A stretch of DNA of 39,287 nt from Bacteroidota bacterium (GTDB lineage Bacteria; Bacteroidota; Bacteroidia; Bacteroidales; VadinHA17): positions 1 through 39,287 of the forward strand of contig JAAYDB010000029.1 of assembly GCA_012729475.1 (NCBI GenBank), in the 5' to 3' direction. Of this stretch, positions 5,680 through 15,027 are shown in pieces. Under the pieces are notes generated by a model. The model was not told where the DNA came from. It searched no databases and saw only the letters and a program-made list of their open reading frames with translations. Both the position numbers and the translations under genes were made by a program. The number at the start of each line of letters is the position of its first letter. Position 1 is the first letter of the stretch.

Positions 5680-7830
5680 TCAAACATTACTAAAGATAAA
5701 TAAAACATTCGTGGTTTCCCCAGTAGGTGAAGTTTCCTCACTTCCATAGGTTAACAGCGTATCCCAAAGGGAATCATAGGTTGCGGCAATCCATGCTGCG
5801 GAACGAAGGGTTGCGGATAGACGTACCTCATCTATTATCCCGTCAAAAATGGATGTTGCCGAATTAAAATCTCTTCCAAGATAATTAGCCCTGTCCTGTG
5901 ATACATCGGGGTCTCCTGTTTCATTTGCTGTCTGGACATTGCCTCCGTCTACATAAAAATACATATCAGTATTCGCCTTATCCCAGCCGCCTGCCAGATA
6001 CACGTACTGCCCTGTCGTATAATTTGTGTTATTGGTTACAAGCTGATAGCCACCGCCGTCATAATAATAATATTTCCATGTACTTCCAGCAGCGTTTGCC
6101 TCTATCCGTGCTATTCTTCCCTCTAAATCAACAATAATTGCTATTGCAGATTCTGAAGGCAATGTGTCTGCCTTGCAGATTGCCTCAACAGTATAATTAT
6201 CACCGCCAAGAGTATCAAAGGTATTATTAGAACCTATACAGATACCATCATCACTTCCGTCAAAGTCCTGCCCCTGCCCTACCTTGCCTGTGGCTTCTAT
6301 GGGTTCATTTGAGGCTTTTTTCGTGCCGTGATTGGCGTTGGAGGTGGAGTCGGCTACACGATAAACAGGTGCGTCGTAGGTGGTGTATTTAAGATTATCA
6401 ATCCATGTATTAGCAGATGTTCCGCCATAAACACCTATTATTTTTATCCCGTCATGAGCTGCTATTGTACAATTTGTAACAGTACCTTTATAATTTTCAT
6501 TAATCCAGTACATAGCTATATCATTAACTGCGTCAACATAAACTTTCACATGATACCATGTATTGACAGAACAAGCGGTTGAAGTGGGTAAATCCACCCA
6601 ACTAATGTTATTGTAATATTGAAATTTATTATTATATATCCTTAAAACATAACCAGGCTGACGAACAAGATAATTTCCTGTTGTATAAGCGTTTGAAGTT
6701 CGTACATCAAACTCCACTATTGAATAATTAGTAGTACCGCCTACATTTCTTACAAGTGTTGCATCAGCTAATACGGTACTTGCATCAGAAGCAAACTTCG
6801 CCGAATAAGTGCCTGTTTTGGCTTGGTCAGAAGCAGTAGCCACATCAGAACCTGCTGTGTATTCAGTTAAATTATTATCTTCAAAACCATCATCTAATTC
6901 ATCAGTTCCTGTTGGGTCAGGGTCATTCATGTGATACACAGCCTTAAAACTACTATCCCATACCGATTGTGCAGCAGTCCCGCCACTTTTGGAGATGTAG
7001 GTTGTGTTGTGGTCTGCTGTGTTGTCATAGTATAGATAGATGTCCGTATCAGTAGAACTTGATACAGTCCAGCCTGTTTTCGATACATGATAGATTGCCT
7101 TATTTTCGGATACATCAAATAATTCACAATCTGCATATAACTGTGTTACTCCGTCGGAGCTTGTAAAGGCTATTCTGTCAAAGTCCTCATCTGCGTCAAA
7201 TTCGGTGAAGACTTCCCCACCTTGACGAATAACGCCTGTGGCGTAGAGGGAAATAATTCCATTGGTGGTTGAAAACCCTTCATTTGTGCAATTTGTTTGG
7301 TTACCTTTCTTGTACCAATATTCTCCTCCTGAGTCCTTTTCAATACTACCGCCAGTGCAATAAACCCCTAAATAATCCCCTTCTTCTACGTCTAAATCAA
7401 CTGTAAAAGTCTGTTTACTTCCTGCTGTAACACTTCCAATTTCATAGCTGTCACGAGCAGTTAAATTATCTCCATCAGCAGAAAATGTTGCAGCAATTAC
7501 CCCTTCCATATCTATTCCTGCATAAATCTCTACAGATGTTATTTTTCCAGAAGCGTTTGCAGGATTTTCTTTGTTAATAATAGTGAAGTTACGTATGTTA
7601 ACATAAGCTACTCTATCAATCGCCTCTGCCCCAACATCAATATCTCCATAATTCCCTAAAAACACTGTTACAGGAAACCAAGATAAGTCAGCGTCTATTT
7701 TGGTGTGGTCTATGGTTATCTTTATTCGTTTGTCATAAGTGCCAAATAAATCACCAGCACTAACAGATAAGGTCAGTATTAATATTGCTAATATTACAAG
7801 TATCGGTTTTAGTAATCGTTTAAAATTCAT
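5680..7830 (-). CDS. Secreted/fibre-like protein with DUF2341 and LamG domains
   Basis: 716 aa from the ATG eight bases after GAGGG of the overlapping upstream gene. Signal peptide at 1-25 (ILVILAILILTLSVSAG). The following segment (YDKRIKITIDHTKID) opens a DUF2341-type beta domain, interrupted by an inserted beta-rich region and resumed near TDIYLYYDN. The C-terminal third (GQGQDFDGSDDGI, YTVEAICKAD, GIIDEVRLS) is a concanavalin-like LamG fold that binds sugars in other proteins. The middle has another jelly-roll-like stretch. By position a tail fibre or receptor-binding protein, but the signal peptide argues for export to the host surface. Confidence 0.7.
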   Translation of the reverse strand: MNFKRLLKPILVILAILILTLSVSAGDLFGTYDKRIKITIDHTKIDADLSWFPVTVFLGNYGDIDVGAEAIDRVAYVNIRNFTIINKENPANASGKITSVEIYAGIDMEGVIAATFSADGDNLTARDSYEIGSVTAGSKQTFTVDLDVEEGDYLGVYCTGGSIEKDSGGEYWYKKGNQTNCTNEGFSTTNGIISLYATGVIRQGGEVFTEFDADEDFDRIAFTSSDGVTQLYADCELFDVSENKAIYHVSKTGWTVSSSTDTDIYLYYDNTADHNTTYISKSGGTAAQSVWDSSFKAVYHMNDPDPTGTDELDDGFEDNNLTEYTAGSDVATASDQAKTGTYSAKFASDASTVLADATLVRNVGGTTNYSIVEFDVRTSNAYTTGNYLVRQPGYVLRIYNNKFQYYNNISWVDLPTSTACSVNTWYHVKVYVDAVNDIAMYWINENYKGTVTNCTIAAHDGIKIIGVYGGTSANTWIDNLKYTTYDAPVYRVADSTSNANHGTKKASNEPIEATGKVGQGQDFDGSDDGICIGSNNTFDTLGGDNYTVEAICKADTLPSESAIAIIVDLEGRIARIEANAAGSTWKYYYYDGGGYQLVTNNTNYTTGQYVYLAGGWDKANTDMYFYVDGGNVQTANETGDPDVSQDRANYLGRDFNSATSIFDGIIDEVRLSATLRSAAWIAATYDSLWDTLLTYGSEETSPTGETTNVLFIFSNV

Positions 7831-7831
7831 G

Positions 7832-8374
7832 TTATCCCTCAATCAAGGTAAGTGTGATAAGTCCTTTTATATCCTCTTTGGCTATGTATTGCTTTTTCTC
7901 ATAAAACCCTGTGGTCTTGTTTAAAATAAACTTTTCCACGATAGCAAATCGCTTGTCCTCAAATACCTGAACTTGCCTTAACAGGTCAGCCGATTGTTCG
8001 ATATAGGCAGTCAGTTTTTCGGTAAAGTCTATTGCCCCTTTGGTTATCTCTGTTGGGATTTCATCTTTGTAATAGGCTTTTTCCGTTTCCAGCCCTTCAT
8101 CAACTACGTAAAAATGGATATTACGATAGACTGCTGTGTTGTCATCTTTTACTTCACGGACATTAGCCAGATACCACTTACCGCCGTCAGCTTTTACTTC
8201 TTTAAGCTCAACCTGATTAACAGAGTCAACAAAACTTTTATTTTGGATATCCTGTAAGATTTCCTTCACATCAAAGCCGTCAGTAGGGTCAACAGTAATA
8301 ACTTCCTTTGTGTCCTGTGCTATTGCCACTAAGGGCATTAAAATAATCATTAGAATAATAAACAGTTTTTTCAT
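7832..8374 (-). CDS. Exported protein of unknown function
   Basis: 180 aa, AAGGAGATGATTAT before ATG. Clear signal peptide at 1-19 (LFIILMIILMPLVAIAQ) with cleavage after AIAQ, then a soluble charged domain without cysteines or known motifs. The pattern VKEILQDIQNKSFVDS and IHFYVVDEG suggests an alpha/beta fold. It sits between two other signal-peptide proteins of fibre type; a chaperone or accessory for those is only a guess. Confidence 0.65.
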   Translation of the reverse strand: MKKLFIILMIILMPLVAIAQDTKEVITVDPTDGFDVKEILQDIQNKSFVDSVNQVELKEVKADGGKWYLANVREVKDDNTAVYRNIHFYVVDEGLETEKAYYKDEIPTEITKGAIDFTEKLTAYIEQSADLLRQVQVFEDKRFAIVEKFILNKTTGFYEKKQYIAKEDIKGLITLTLIEG

Positions 8375-8386
8375 ATAATCATCTCC

Positions 8387-9856
8387 TTATTTAAAGTCTA
8401 ATCCAGCCATACAATACCAGTCAGTTCCGTCAAAATAGAATGTTACAATATCAGTTCCGCTTGATGTCAAAGTCGGTTCAGTTCCCCCTGGCCAGTAAAC
8501 ACTTCCAGTTTCAGCAGCCCAAGTTAAGGTAGCCAGTCCGCCATTTACAATTTTTAATAGATAATTAGCTACACCAACAGAAGTAGTATCTAAAGTTAAG
8601 GTCATGGTATTAGCGGTTAAGGTTACCTTCTGTTTTTGGTCTGTGGAAAAATCAATAGTGAAGTTAGTAGTTTTAGAGCCATTGTCTAATTCTTGAGTGA
8701 AACTTGCCCTGCCTATGCCAGTGATATTGTAATCACCCATAACAAAATTTCCACCAGCTTCTGGAGTGGTATCTTCAGAAACATTAGCTAATTTATTTCC
8801 CAAAGCAGTATTAAGGTCAGTCTGATTGCTTAAAGTTCCAGTTATATCGCCCCAAGCAACGCCAGTTATAAAACCTTCCCCGCTCCAATCACCCCAACCG
8901 TAAGCAGTATCCCAGTTAGTTATATCAGCAGTAGTTACAGAATAAACATCTGAAGCTGTAAATACAGGGTCAGACTCTGAAGTAAGGTAAGTTCCCAAAT
9001 CTGTAATATCGCTTTCGGTAAGTTCCGCAAACTCCAGAGCAGTTTCACCTGCGTTTACTTTGGGAAAATAACCTGCATAACCTGTATATGCTAACGGTGT
9101 ATCGGTAAGCCCAACAAAAGTAGTAACTCCACTTCCAGAACCTTCAGCCCAAGTTATAGCTCCAGTGGTATCATTCCAGAATAAGTAACGGTCAGCATCA
9201 GGGTCAGCGGGGAAATCGTTAAGGTCAAAAGCAGAAGCGTCTAAGGAAAATACTGTTCCTGTAAGGTCAAGTCCTGTTCCTGCTGTGTAAGTCGTTCCGG
9301 TATCCTCATCATCTGCTATAATCCATTTACTTGTGGCAATGTCATATTTAATAATTTTTCCGTCAGCAACTCCTGTAGTGTTGACATCGGATATGTCGTT
9401 TAGGGCAACAGTAGTCAAATAACCTGCTGCTGCATGGTCGCCCCAGCCGTAAGCTAAATCCCATTCGGTAGAATTATCAGTAAAGCCATAATCAGCAAGC
9501 AAACTTGTAAATCCAGGGAAATATTTATTAACTGAACCTTCTACAAGGTCATCTGTGTCAAAGCCTGATAAGTCGGTAATATAACCAAAGGCATCTATCT
9601 CAAGTTTTGTATAGTAGTCTGTAAGGTCAGCAGCTACAAGATAATCCGCCTCTATTGCCTCAATAGCTGTCTTATTATCCCAAATCAGTTGGTCTGCTAT
9701 CTCCATATAGGTATTGTATTGGTCATATTCATCTGTCCCGTACGCACCATATAAGGGAAGATAAAATATATCGTGAGATGTATAACTCCCTGTCTGTGCA
9801 AATACATTTAAAGCCATCAGAAATATTAAGGCAATAATCAATAATATTTTTTTCAA
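8387..9856 (-). CDS. Fibre-like protein with signal peptide
   Basis: About 489 aa. The start is taken at TTG, eight bases after AAGGAG as in other genes here; GTG (9865) or ATG (9862) three and two codons earlier are possible. An N-terminal signal peptide (ILLIIALIFLMALNVFAQ) is followed by long Asp/Thr/Gly-rich repeats typical of phage side fibres: AYGWGDHA and AYGWGDWS, the block FVGLTDTP...GYFPKVN...ALEF, and a beta-rich C-terminal domain (about 390-489). Predicted trimeric fibre or host-binding adhesin. The signal peptide is not expected for a virion fibre assembled in the cytoplasm. Confidence 0.7.
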   Translation of the reverse strand: MKKILLIIALIFLMALNVFAQTGSYTSHDIFYLPLYGAYGTDEYDQYNTYMEIADQLIWDNKTAIEAIEADYLVAADLTDYYTKLEIDAFGYITDLSGFDTDDLVEGSVNKYFPGFTSLLADYGFTDNSTEWDLAYGWGDHAAAGYLTTVALNDISDVNTTGVADGKIIKYDIATSKWIIADDEDTGTTYTAGTGLDLTGTVFSLDASAFDLNDFPADPDADRYLFWNDTTGAITWAEGSGSGVTTFVGLTDTPLAYTGYAGYFPKVNAGETALEFAELTESDITDLGTYLTSESDPVFTASDVYSVTTADITNWDTAYGWGDWSGEGFITGVAWGDITGTLSNQTDLNTALGNKLANVSEDTTPEAGGNFVMGDYNITGIGRASFTQELDNGSKTTNFTIDFSTDQKQKVTLTANTMTLTLDTTSVGVANYLLKIVNGGLATLTWAAETGSVYWPGGTEPTLTSSGTDIVTFYFDGTDWYCMAGLDFK

Positions 9857-9861
9857 TATCA

Positions 9862-10035
9862 TCACTCCTTATCCACTTTTGTATAAGTACTATCCGTTTT
9901 CTCTACTTTGTGATAAAAAAATGTTTCCTGAAACCAGTCAAAGAACCAGCCCAACTTGAACCAGCCCTGTCCTTTGGATTTATCCACTTTCGTATAAGTA
10001 GAGCTTGTTTTATCGGTCTTTGTATAATCTGCCAT
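9862..10035 (-). CDS. 57-aa protein with duplicated STYTKVDK ends and Trp-rich centre
   Basis: Short gene with AAGGATAAATT before ATG; its stop overlaps the start region of the next gene. The motif STYTKVDK occurs at residues 12-19 and 49-56, with a third degenerate copy at 3-9, flanking an aromatic core GWFKLGWFFDWFQETFFY (24-41). Amphipathic aromatic core between repeated polar ends suggests membrane-surface or fibre-tip binding. No family recognised. It is the first late gene to the left of the antisense insertion. Confidence 0.6.
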   Translation of the reverse strand: MADYTKTDKTSSTYTKVDKSKGQGWFKLGWFFDWFQETFFYHKVEKTDSTYTKVDKE

Positions 10036-10101
10036 AATTTATCCTTGTTTGAGTAAATTTTTAAAATATGGGCGTATTTTGAGATATTTCGGCTATTCCT
10101 G

Positions 10102-10130
10102 TTGACAACGCACCTTGTTTATGGTATAAG
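10102..10130 (+). promoter_or_regulatory. Sigma70-type promoter for the antisense small-membrane-protein pair
   Basis: Plus strand: TTGACA (10102-10107), 17-base spacer, TATAAG (10125-10130), with TGG before the -10 (extended). Predicted start near 10137, giving a leader of about 11 nt that is mostly the ribosome site AAGGGG of the first small gene. Confidence 0.85.
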
Positions 10131-10147
10131 GCAATAAAGGGGCAAAT

Positions 10148-10249
10148 ATGAATAACTACTGCAAAAAAGTTTGCCAGACTCTCAAGTTTGGTCTTGTCAT
10201 TTCTGCTGTCGGTTTGGTTATTCAATTTTTATGCTCCTTAATTCGATAG
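10148..10249 (+). CDS. 33-aa hydrophobic peptide, first gene of antisense pair
   Basis: ATG six bases after AAGGGG, immediately downstream of the promoter. A short basic head with two Cys (MNNYCKKVC) precedes a membrane helix (FGLVISAVGLVIQFLCSLI). It ends within the ribosome site of the next gene, so the pair is coupled. Small single-span peptides of this kind act as toxins, holins or exclusion factors in other phages; none is implied by sequence here. Confidence 0.6.
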   Translation: MNNYCKKVCQTLKFGLVISAVGLVIQFLCSLIR

Positions 10250-10259
10250 GAGGGTTGTT

Positions 10260-10460
10260 GTGATTTATCTAAAAAAGTTTTTTCAATTTATTGCCTTTGT
10301 ATCGTTTATAGTTTTAGTATTAAGTTATGGTGAAGACTATATGACAGGCGAATATTTTGGTTTATTTTATATTTCCACGACTATCAAAATTGCCTGTGCT
10401 GTAATATTCTTCATCTACCTTATGTCCGAAACTATGTATTATTTTGGCAACCGGAAATAA
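10260..10460 (+). CDS. 66-aa two-span membrane protein, antisense to the late operon
   Basis: GTG start five bases after a full AGGAGGG site. Two hydrophobic segments: about 7-23 (FFQFIAFVSFIVLVLSY) and 34-56 (FGLFYISTTIKIACAVIFFIYLM), short polar ends. It is one of only two supported genes on the plus strand, has its own promoter, and its stop is directly adjacent to the stop of the convergent 1521-aa gene with no terminator between. Layout matches a moron: a self-transcribed accessory gene set in a late operon. Function unknown; superinfection exclusion or lysis timing are candidates. Confidence 0.8.
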   Translation: MIYLKKFFQFIAFVSFIVLVLSYGEDYMTGEYFGLFYISTTIKIACAVIFFIYLMSETMYYFGNRK

Positions 10461-13400
10461 CTATTTAGTTGCCCTTTTCTTCTTAGTTGTTGTAGTTTTC
10501 GATCCTGTTCTTTTAGTCTTCGTTGTCTTATTTAATTCTTTTTCGTTTATTCTTCTATAATCTTTATAAAACAAACTTTCATCTAAACTCTTGTTTCCGT
10601 TAAGCCAGTCGGTAAAATCTTTATAAGCTAACGATCCTGGAATAAACAATTTCCATGCGTCTTTAATCTGCTTTTCCGCCTTTACCCTTTCCCAGTCATT
10701 ATATGCTGTTACATAATTTATTATCCCGCCAAATACCTGTCCTGCTGGTGAAACGATATTTGCATTTAAAGCTATTCCCCAAGGTAACAGATATTTATCA
10801 TAAGCATAATCGCCTAATTCTTTTAAACCATAAGTAATACCGGCAATTATTGCCAAACCCTTAATAGCGTTTAATCTGTCAATCGGTCTTAATAATTTTC
10901 CCCTTGATGTTCTTCCTGTGAATGTTCTTGTTATCATTTCTGGAACGTGTTTAAAGAAATAATTCAAAGACCAGCTTTGTAAACTAAAGGCAAGTCTTTT
11001 TATCTGTCCCCTGTAAATTTGTGGCATACCTGTTGCGTAGTATAACCATTGTGCATAAGCACCTGCGTCCTCTGCTTCAAGCAAAATATCATCTTTATTC
11101 CATAATAGTTTATCTAACGAAACGCCTTTTTCTTTGGCAAACTTTTCAGCATACTTATAAAACCTTGAGTTGGGATTTTCCGATAACTTAACCATTTCCT
11201 CTGCAAAATAAGCCCCTGTTTTCATAGATACACTTACATTACTTTTATGCGACCAGCCATAAGGTGCAAGTGCTTTTTCTTCAATGCTGAAGCCTTCTTT
11301 TGGTATATCCTCAAACCCCTGTTTAGTAGAGAGTTTCCAGAATTTAGAATTATCTATTAAATCTTTAATTCTTTTTGGAGTAGGCATTAACTGGGCTTTC
11401 AGGAAATATTTAGGCTGGTATAAATCCATAAGCAGTAATCTCTGAAATAAGTTTCTAATAATAAGTTTCGGTCTTGCAGCAATAGCCCCGCCCATCAATC
11501 CCCTTCTCATTATTCCCGATACTGCCTTAGCAGGATTGGTTACAATTCTTCCAAATGGTCTTAAAAAGAAGTTGATTAGTTCCGTTGGTGTTTTTACTAA
11601 ATTATTAAATAGATTATCTAATTCATCAGGATATTCAAATATGTCATATCTGATATAATCATCAATTTCTTTTCTGACACTTGCAGGTATTTTGTCGCCT
11701 AATGCGTTTAGTTTTGCTCTTAATATGCTGTAAGGCTGTGATAGGTATATATCCCTTAAATCATATCTTGACATTACTTTTAAAAGTTTTCCCAAGTCCT
11801 TGCTGAATACATCAGTTAATTCCTTACTTACCCTTCTTTCCATTTCAGTCGGGTTGTATATTTTTTTAGGCATATTTCTGCCTAACCAATACTTAACATC
11901 TTCAGGGAATGGATATTTTTTCTGAACTATCTGTTTTGCAAGTTCATCAAGAAAATGAGGAACATAGGCATTTAATTTTTTAATAGGATCAAGACCTAAT
12001 CTTTCACGGACTACATTAACATCGCTTAACATTTCATTAGTAAACTTACGCAATTTATTAAATATCTCTTTATCTTTATCGTTTAAATAATCCGGTGCTG
12101 TTTCATACTTGTCCAATAAATCCCTGAAATTAGCAACTCTTTCAGTTGGTTGGTTAAACACTTTCTTTTTAATCTTCTCAAATTTAGGTGCTTTCCTGTT
12201 AATATCTTTAATAGTATTATCTATAAAATTATTAGCATCTATCCCTTTTAAATAGGCTTCTTTTTTAGCTTCAGTAAGGTCTTTGACTAAACTCTCTACT
12301 CCCATACTTCTTAAAAGATGCTCTTTAGGTGTAACAAATTTAAAGATATTAGGTTCTTTAAACTGTAAATCTTCAAAGAAATCTTTAGGTACTATTTTAG
12401 TTGATACAGGAATAATAGGGGGTTCCCAAGGCTGTCTTTGAACAACCTGTTCAATAGCATATTTAAACTCTTCTATTTCATCAGGTGTCATTTTTTCTGG
12501 ATTAGTTTTGCCTGTCATGGCTTTTGCTAATCGTTTAAATCTGTTATCACTTATATTACCCTGTTTAGTTTTAATGATAAGCTTTCTGTCTTTACCAAGT
12601 GTTTTAACTTCCTGAACCTGTTCAGGTGTAGCTAATTGTTCTTCAGGTGCTTTTGTAACCTCTGAAATGACCTTTTGTGTTTCCTTCTGTGGTACTCTGG
12701 GAGCTTCCGAGGATTGTGAGGTAGTTGGCTTGGTGGCTAATTGCCCCCGTATAACCTTACCTAAATCTTCTCCATAATCAACTTCTATTGTTTTGTTTGG
12801 ATTTGCATTATATCCCTCACCTTGTTTTGTTATTTCAAAAATTATTCGGTAATCAGGATAGGTTTCTTCCAAAGAAGATATTTGTTTCTGATTAGGTATA
12901 ATCTTGCTTTCTATATATAATTTCTTTTCTCCACCTTCAACATTTGGTCTTAATCTTAATATACCTGTTGACGCTGCATCTTTTACATCAATACCCATTC
13001 GTTCTAATTCAGTATCATGTGGACCTACGACACCTCCACCAATTTTTCTTACTGATAAAATATCTCCATCTGTAGTTACATACCTTCCCTGATTTTTCCC
13101 TTCCCACCTGCCACCTTCAATATTGATAATAGGTTTAAGGTTTTTCTTTAAAGTATTATCAATCAACTCCCCCTTCTCCCCTTCACTTATAGGTGGTTCA
13201 GGTGCTTTCTGCGGGAGTGATACTTCCTCTTTAGCTATGGCTTCACGCTTGGCTTCAACGCCAGTGGGTTCTTTTCTCAAGTCAGGATAATCCTTTAATA
13301 CTTCCTCTGGCACTGGCTTGCCTTCTTTGAGGGCTTTCTGGATTGCTATTTTGTGTTGTTCTTCTGTTAAAAAAGGTGTTTTATTTCCCTTCAAATCTTT

Positions 13401-15026
13401 AAATTTTAATTGAGATATTTCATCTTTTGTTACTTCCCATAATTCCTTATCCTCTAATTTTTTTTCAGCAACTTCTGCTTTTTCAGTTTCAGTTATAGGC
13501 TTTTCCACTGCCTTTAAAAACTCACTTGCTAAAGCAGGTGCAGTATTTAACAACTGCTGTGTCACTTTTGATACTTGAACAGGGTCTAATCCTTTTACAA
13601 CATCAGCAGTAACCTTGCCTGTTTCAACAATCATTTTTGCTATCTCATCAGCAGGAAGTCCGCCATATAGTTTTCCGCCTTCCATAGCAAACCGTGGAGT
13701 GGTATAGGTAACATTCATTTTGCCCCTAATAACATCAATAGGCTTTAATCCAGCCTTGTTTAGTTCAGCAGTGATTTCTTTAAATGCCTTAACTGCTTTC
13801 GGGTCAGGATTAACACTTGTAGCTTTGCTCATTATTTCTCTGAACTGCTCTGGTGTAGCTATATTGGTTTTAGTTTTGATAGCGTCCATAACCTTTGGTG
13901 CAGTTTTGTATAACAATGAAATACTCTGTCCGCCCAGCATAGCCAACATACCAGACCATGTGATTGTTTCCATAGCATCCATAAAGGCATTTTCAGGCTC
14001 TACGCTGTCCAGTGCCTGATAAAGATTAACTGCTTCGGTAAGTTCGGGGTTTTTCTTGACAAAAGAGGTTAAAGTATTTGTAGGCTTCATTCCTTTTCTG
14101 ATTTCATCAGCAGGTTTCCCTGTAAGTTTTGACTGAATAGTGGCTATAATATCATAACTGTTAACCTGTTTCTTTCCCTGTTCTGATGCTTCTGTATATA
14201 CATCAGCCCTGAATTCTTTTAATGCTTTTGTTTCTTCGGGGTAAATCTTTTCTACTGCCCGTTGAGTTCCAATAGCTTTGGCAAGAGTTCCGAAAGGTGT
14301 ATCAGCTAATCTTTCAGGGTCTTGAGAAGTTCCGCCCCAGTAACTGGCATCATCAGTAGAGGTAAACTTTTCCTTTAACTCCTGTTCACGGGTCTTAGGC
14401 AATTCTTCCCCTGGCTTCATACTGCCCTGTAATCGTGAAGTATCCAAATAATCCTGATGCTGTTCCTGTGCCAGTTTATTCTGTGCCTCTGCTTTTTTGT
14501 TATATCTTTGAATATCCTTTTCGTAATTATCCCTGATAGTGTTATATTCCTTATAAACTTTCTTCTGCTGTTCGGTTTCGGTTTTTAGCTGGTCTACCAA
14601 TTTATTATGTTCTGTGCGTAATTTCTCATATTTTATTGATAAGTTCCATTTCAATTCTTCAGGGGCTTCCTGTAATTCAACTTCCAAATCATCTAATTGT
14701 TGCCCCAACTCCTGATAGCGTTTATAATTGGTTTCAATGGATTGATCGAGTGTAGAAAAGGTTTCCTCTGCTTTGGCAAGTGCCTGCTCTTTTTGTTTAA
14801 TGGTTTCAACATCTGGTATTTTTAAGGCAAAATCAAACTTACCTGTGTTACCTTCAGTTTTACTACCAGCACCAGCACCTATATTTGAAGTAACATTAGG
14901 GGATAATTCCTTTTTTTTCTTCTCATTGACTAAATCAGATAATCCCCAGCCACCGCCAAAACCAGAACCTAACTGCTCTTTTTCTTCTTCTTTTTTCTCT
15001 TTTAAGGCAAAATCGAATAATCCCAT
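10461..15026 (-). CDS. Giant internal (ejection) protein, 1521 aa
   Basis: Largest gene. Starts at ATG after TGGGGAA overlapping the upstream stop region. N-terminal repeat FDFALK (4-9 and about 64-69), long coiled coil about 70-210, low-complexity Glu/Lys/Pro linkers (about 520-620, 790-860), then a helical C-terminal half ending in hydrophobic helices (about 1385-1440) and a Lys/Thr-rich tail. Size, order after two other internal proteins and membrane-prone C-terminus fit podovirus ejection proteins (T7 gp16 type) that build a DNA channel across the envelope. I see no lysozyme or transglycosylase motif. A large polyvalent-protein origin for some domains is possible. Confidence 0.7.
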   Translation of the reverse strand: MGLFDFALKEKKEEEKEQLGSGFGGGWGLSDLVNEKKKKELSPNVTSNIGAGAGSKTEGNTGKFDFALKIPDVETIKQKEQALAKAEETFSTLDQSIETNYKRYQELGQQLDDLEVELQEAPEELKWNLSIKYEKLRTEHNKLVDQLKTETEQQKKVYKEYNTIRDNYEKDIQRYNKKAEAQNKLAQEQHQDYLDTSRLQGSMKPGEELPKTREQELKEKFTSTDDASYWGGTSQDPERLADTPFGTLAKAIGTQRAVEKIYPEETKALKEFRADVYTEASEQGKKQVNSYDIIATIQSKLTGKPADEIRKGMKPTNTLTSFVKKNPELTEAVNLYQALDSVEPENAFMDAMETITWSGMLAMLGGQSISLLYKTAPKVMDAIKTKTNIATPEQFREIMSKATSVNPDPKAVKAFKEITAELNKAGLKPIDVIRGKMNVTYTTPRFAMEGGKLYGGLPADEIAKMIVETGKVTADVVKGLDPVQVSKVTQQLLNTAPALASEFLKAVEKPITETEKAEVAEKKLEDKELWEVTKDEISQLKFKDLKGNKTPFLTEEQHKIAIQKALKEGKPVPEEVLKDYPDLRKEPTGVEAKREAIAKEEVSLPQKAPEPPISEGEKGELIDNTLKKNLKPIINIEGGRWEGKNQGRYVTTDGDILSVRKIGGGVVGPHDTELERMGIDVKDAASTGILRLRPNVEGGEKKLYIESKIIPNQKQISSLEETYPDYRIIFEITKQGEGYNANPNKTIEVDYGEDLGKVIRGQLATKPTTSQSSEAPRVPQKETQKVISEVTKAPEEQLATPEQVQEVKTLGKDRKLIIKTKQGNISDNRFKRLAKAMTGKTNPEKMTPDEIEEFKYAIEQVVQRQPWEPPIIPVSTKIVPKDFFEDLQFKEPNIFKFVTPKEHLLRSMGVESLVKDLTEAKKEAYLKGIDANNFIDNTIKDINRKAPKFEKIKKKVFNQPTERVANFRDLLDKYETAPDYLNDKDKEIFNKLRKFTNEMLSDVNVVRERLGLDPIKKLNAYVPHFLDELAKQIVQKKYPFPEDVKYWLGRNMPKKIYNPTEMERRVSKELTDVFSKDLGKLLKVMSRYDLRDIYLSQPYSILRAKLNALGDKIPASVRKEIDDYIRYDIFEYPDELDNLFNNLVKTPTELINFFLRPFGRIVTNPAKAVSGIMRRGLMGGAIAARPKLIIRNLFQRLLLMDLYQPKYFLKAQLMPTPKRIKDLIDNSKFWKLSTKQGFEDIPKEGFSIEEKALAPYGWSHKSNVSVSMKTGAYFAEEMVKLSENPNSRFYKYAEKFAKEKGVSLDKLLWNKDDILLEAEDAGAYAQWLYYATGMPQIYRGQIKRLAFSLQSWSLNYFFKHVPEMITRTFTGRTSRGKLLRPIDRLNAIKGLAIIAGITYGLKELGDYAYDKYLLPWGIALNANIVSPAGQVFGGIINYVTAYNDWERVKAEKQIKDAWKLFIPGSLAYKDFTDWLNGNKSLDESLFYKDYRRINEKELNKTTKTKRTGSKTTTTKKKRATK

Positions 15027-15027
15027 A

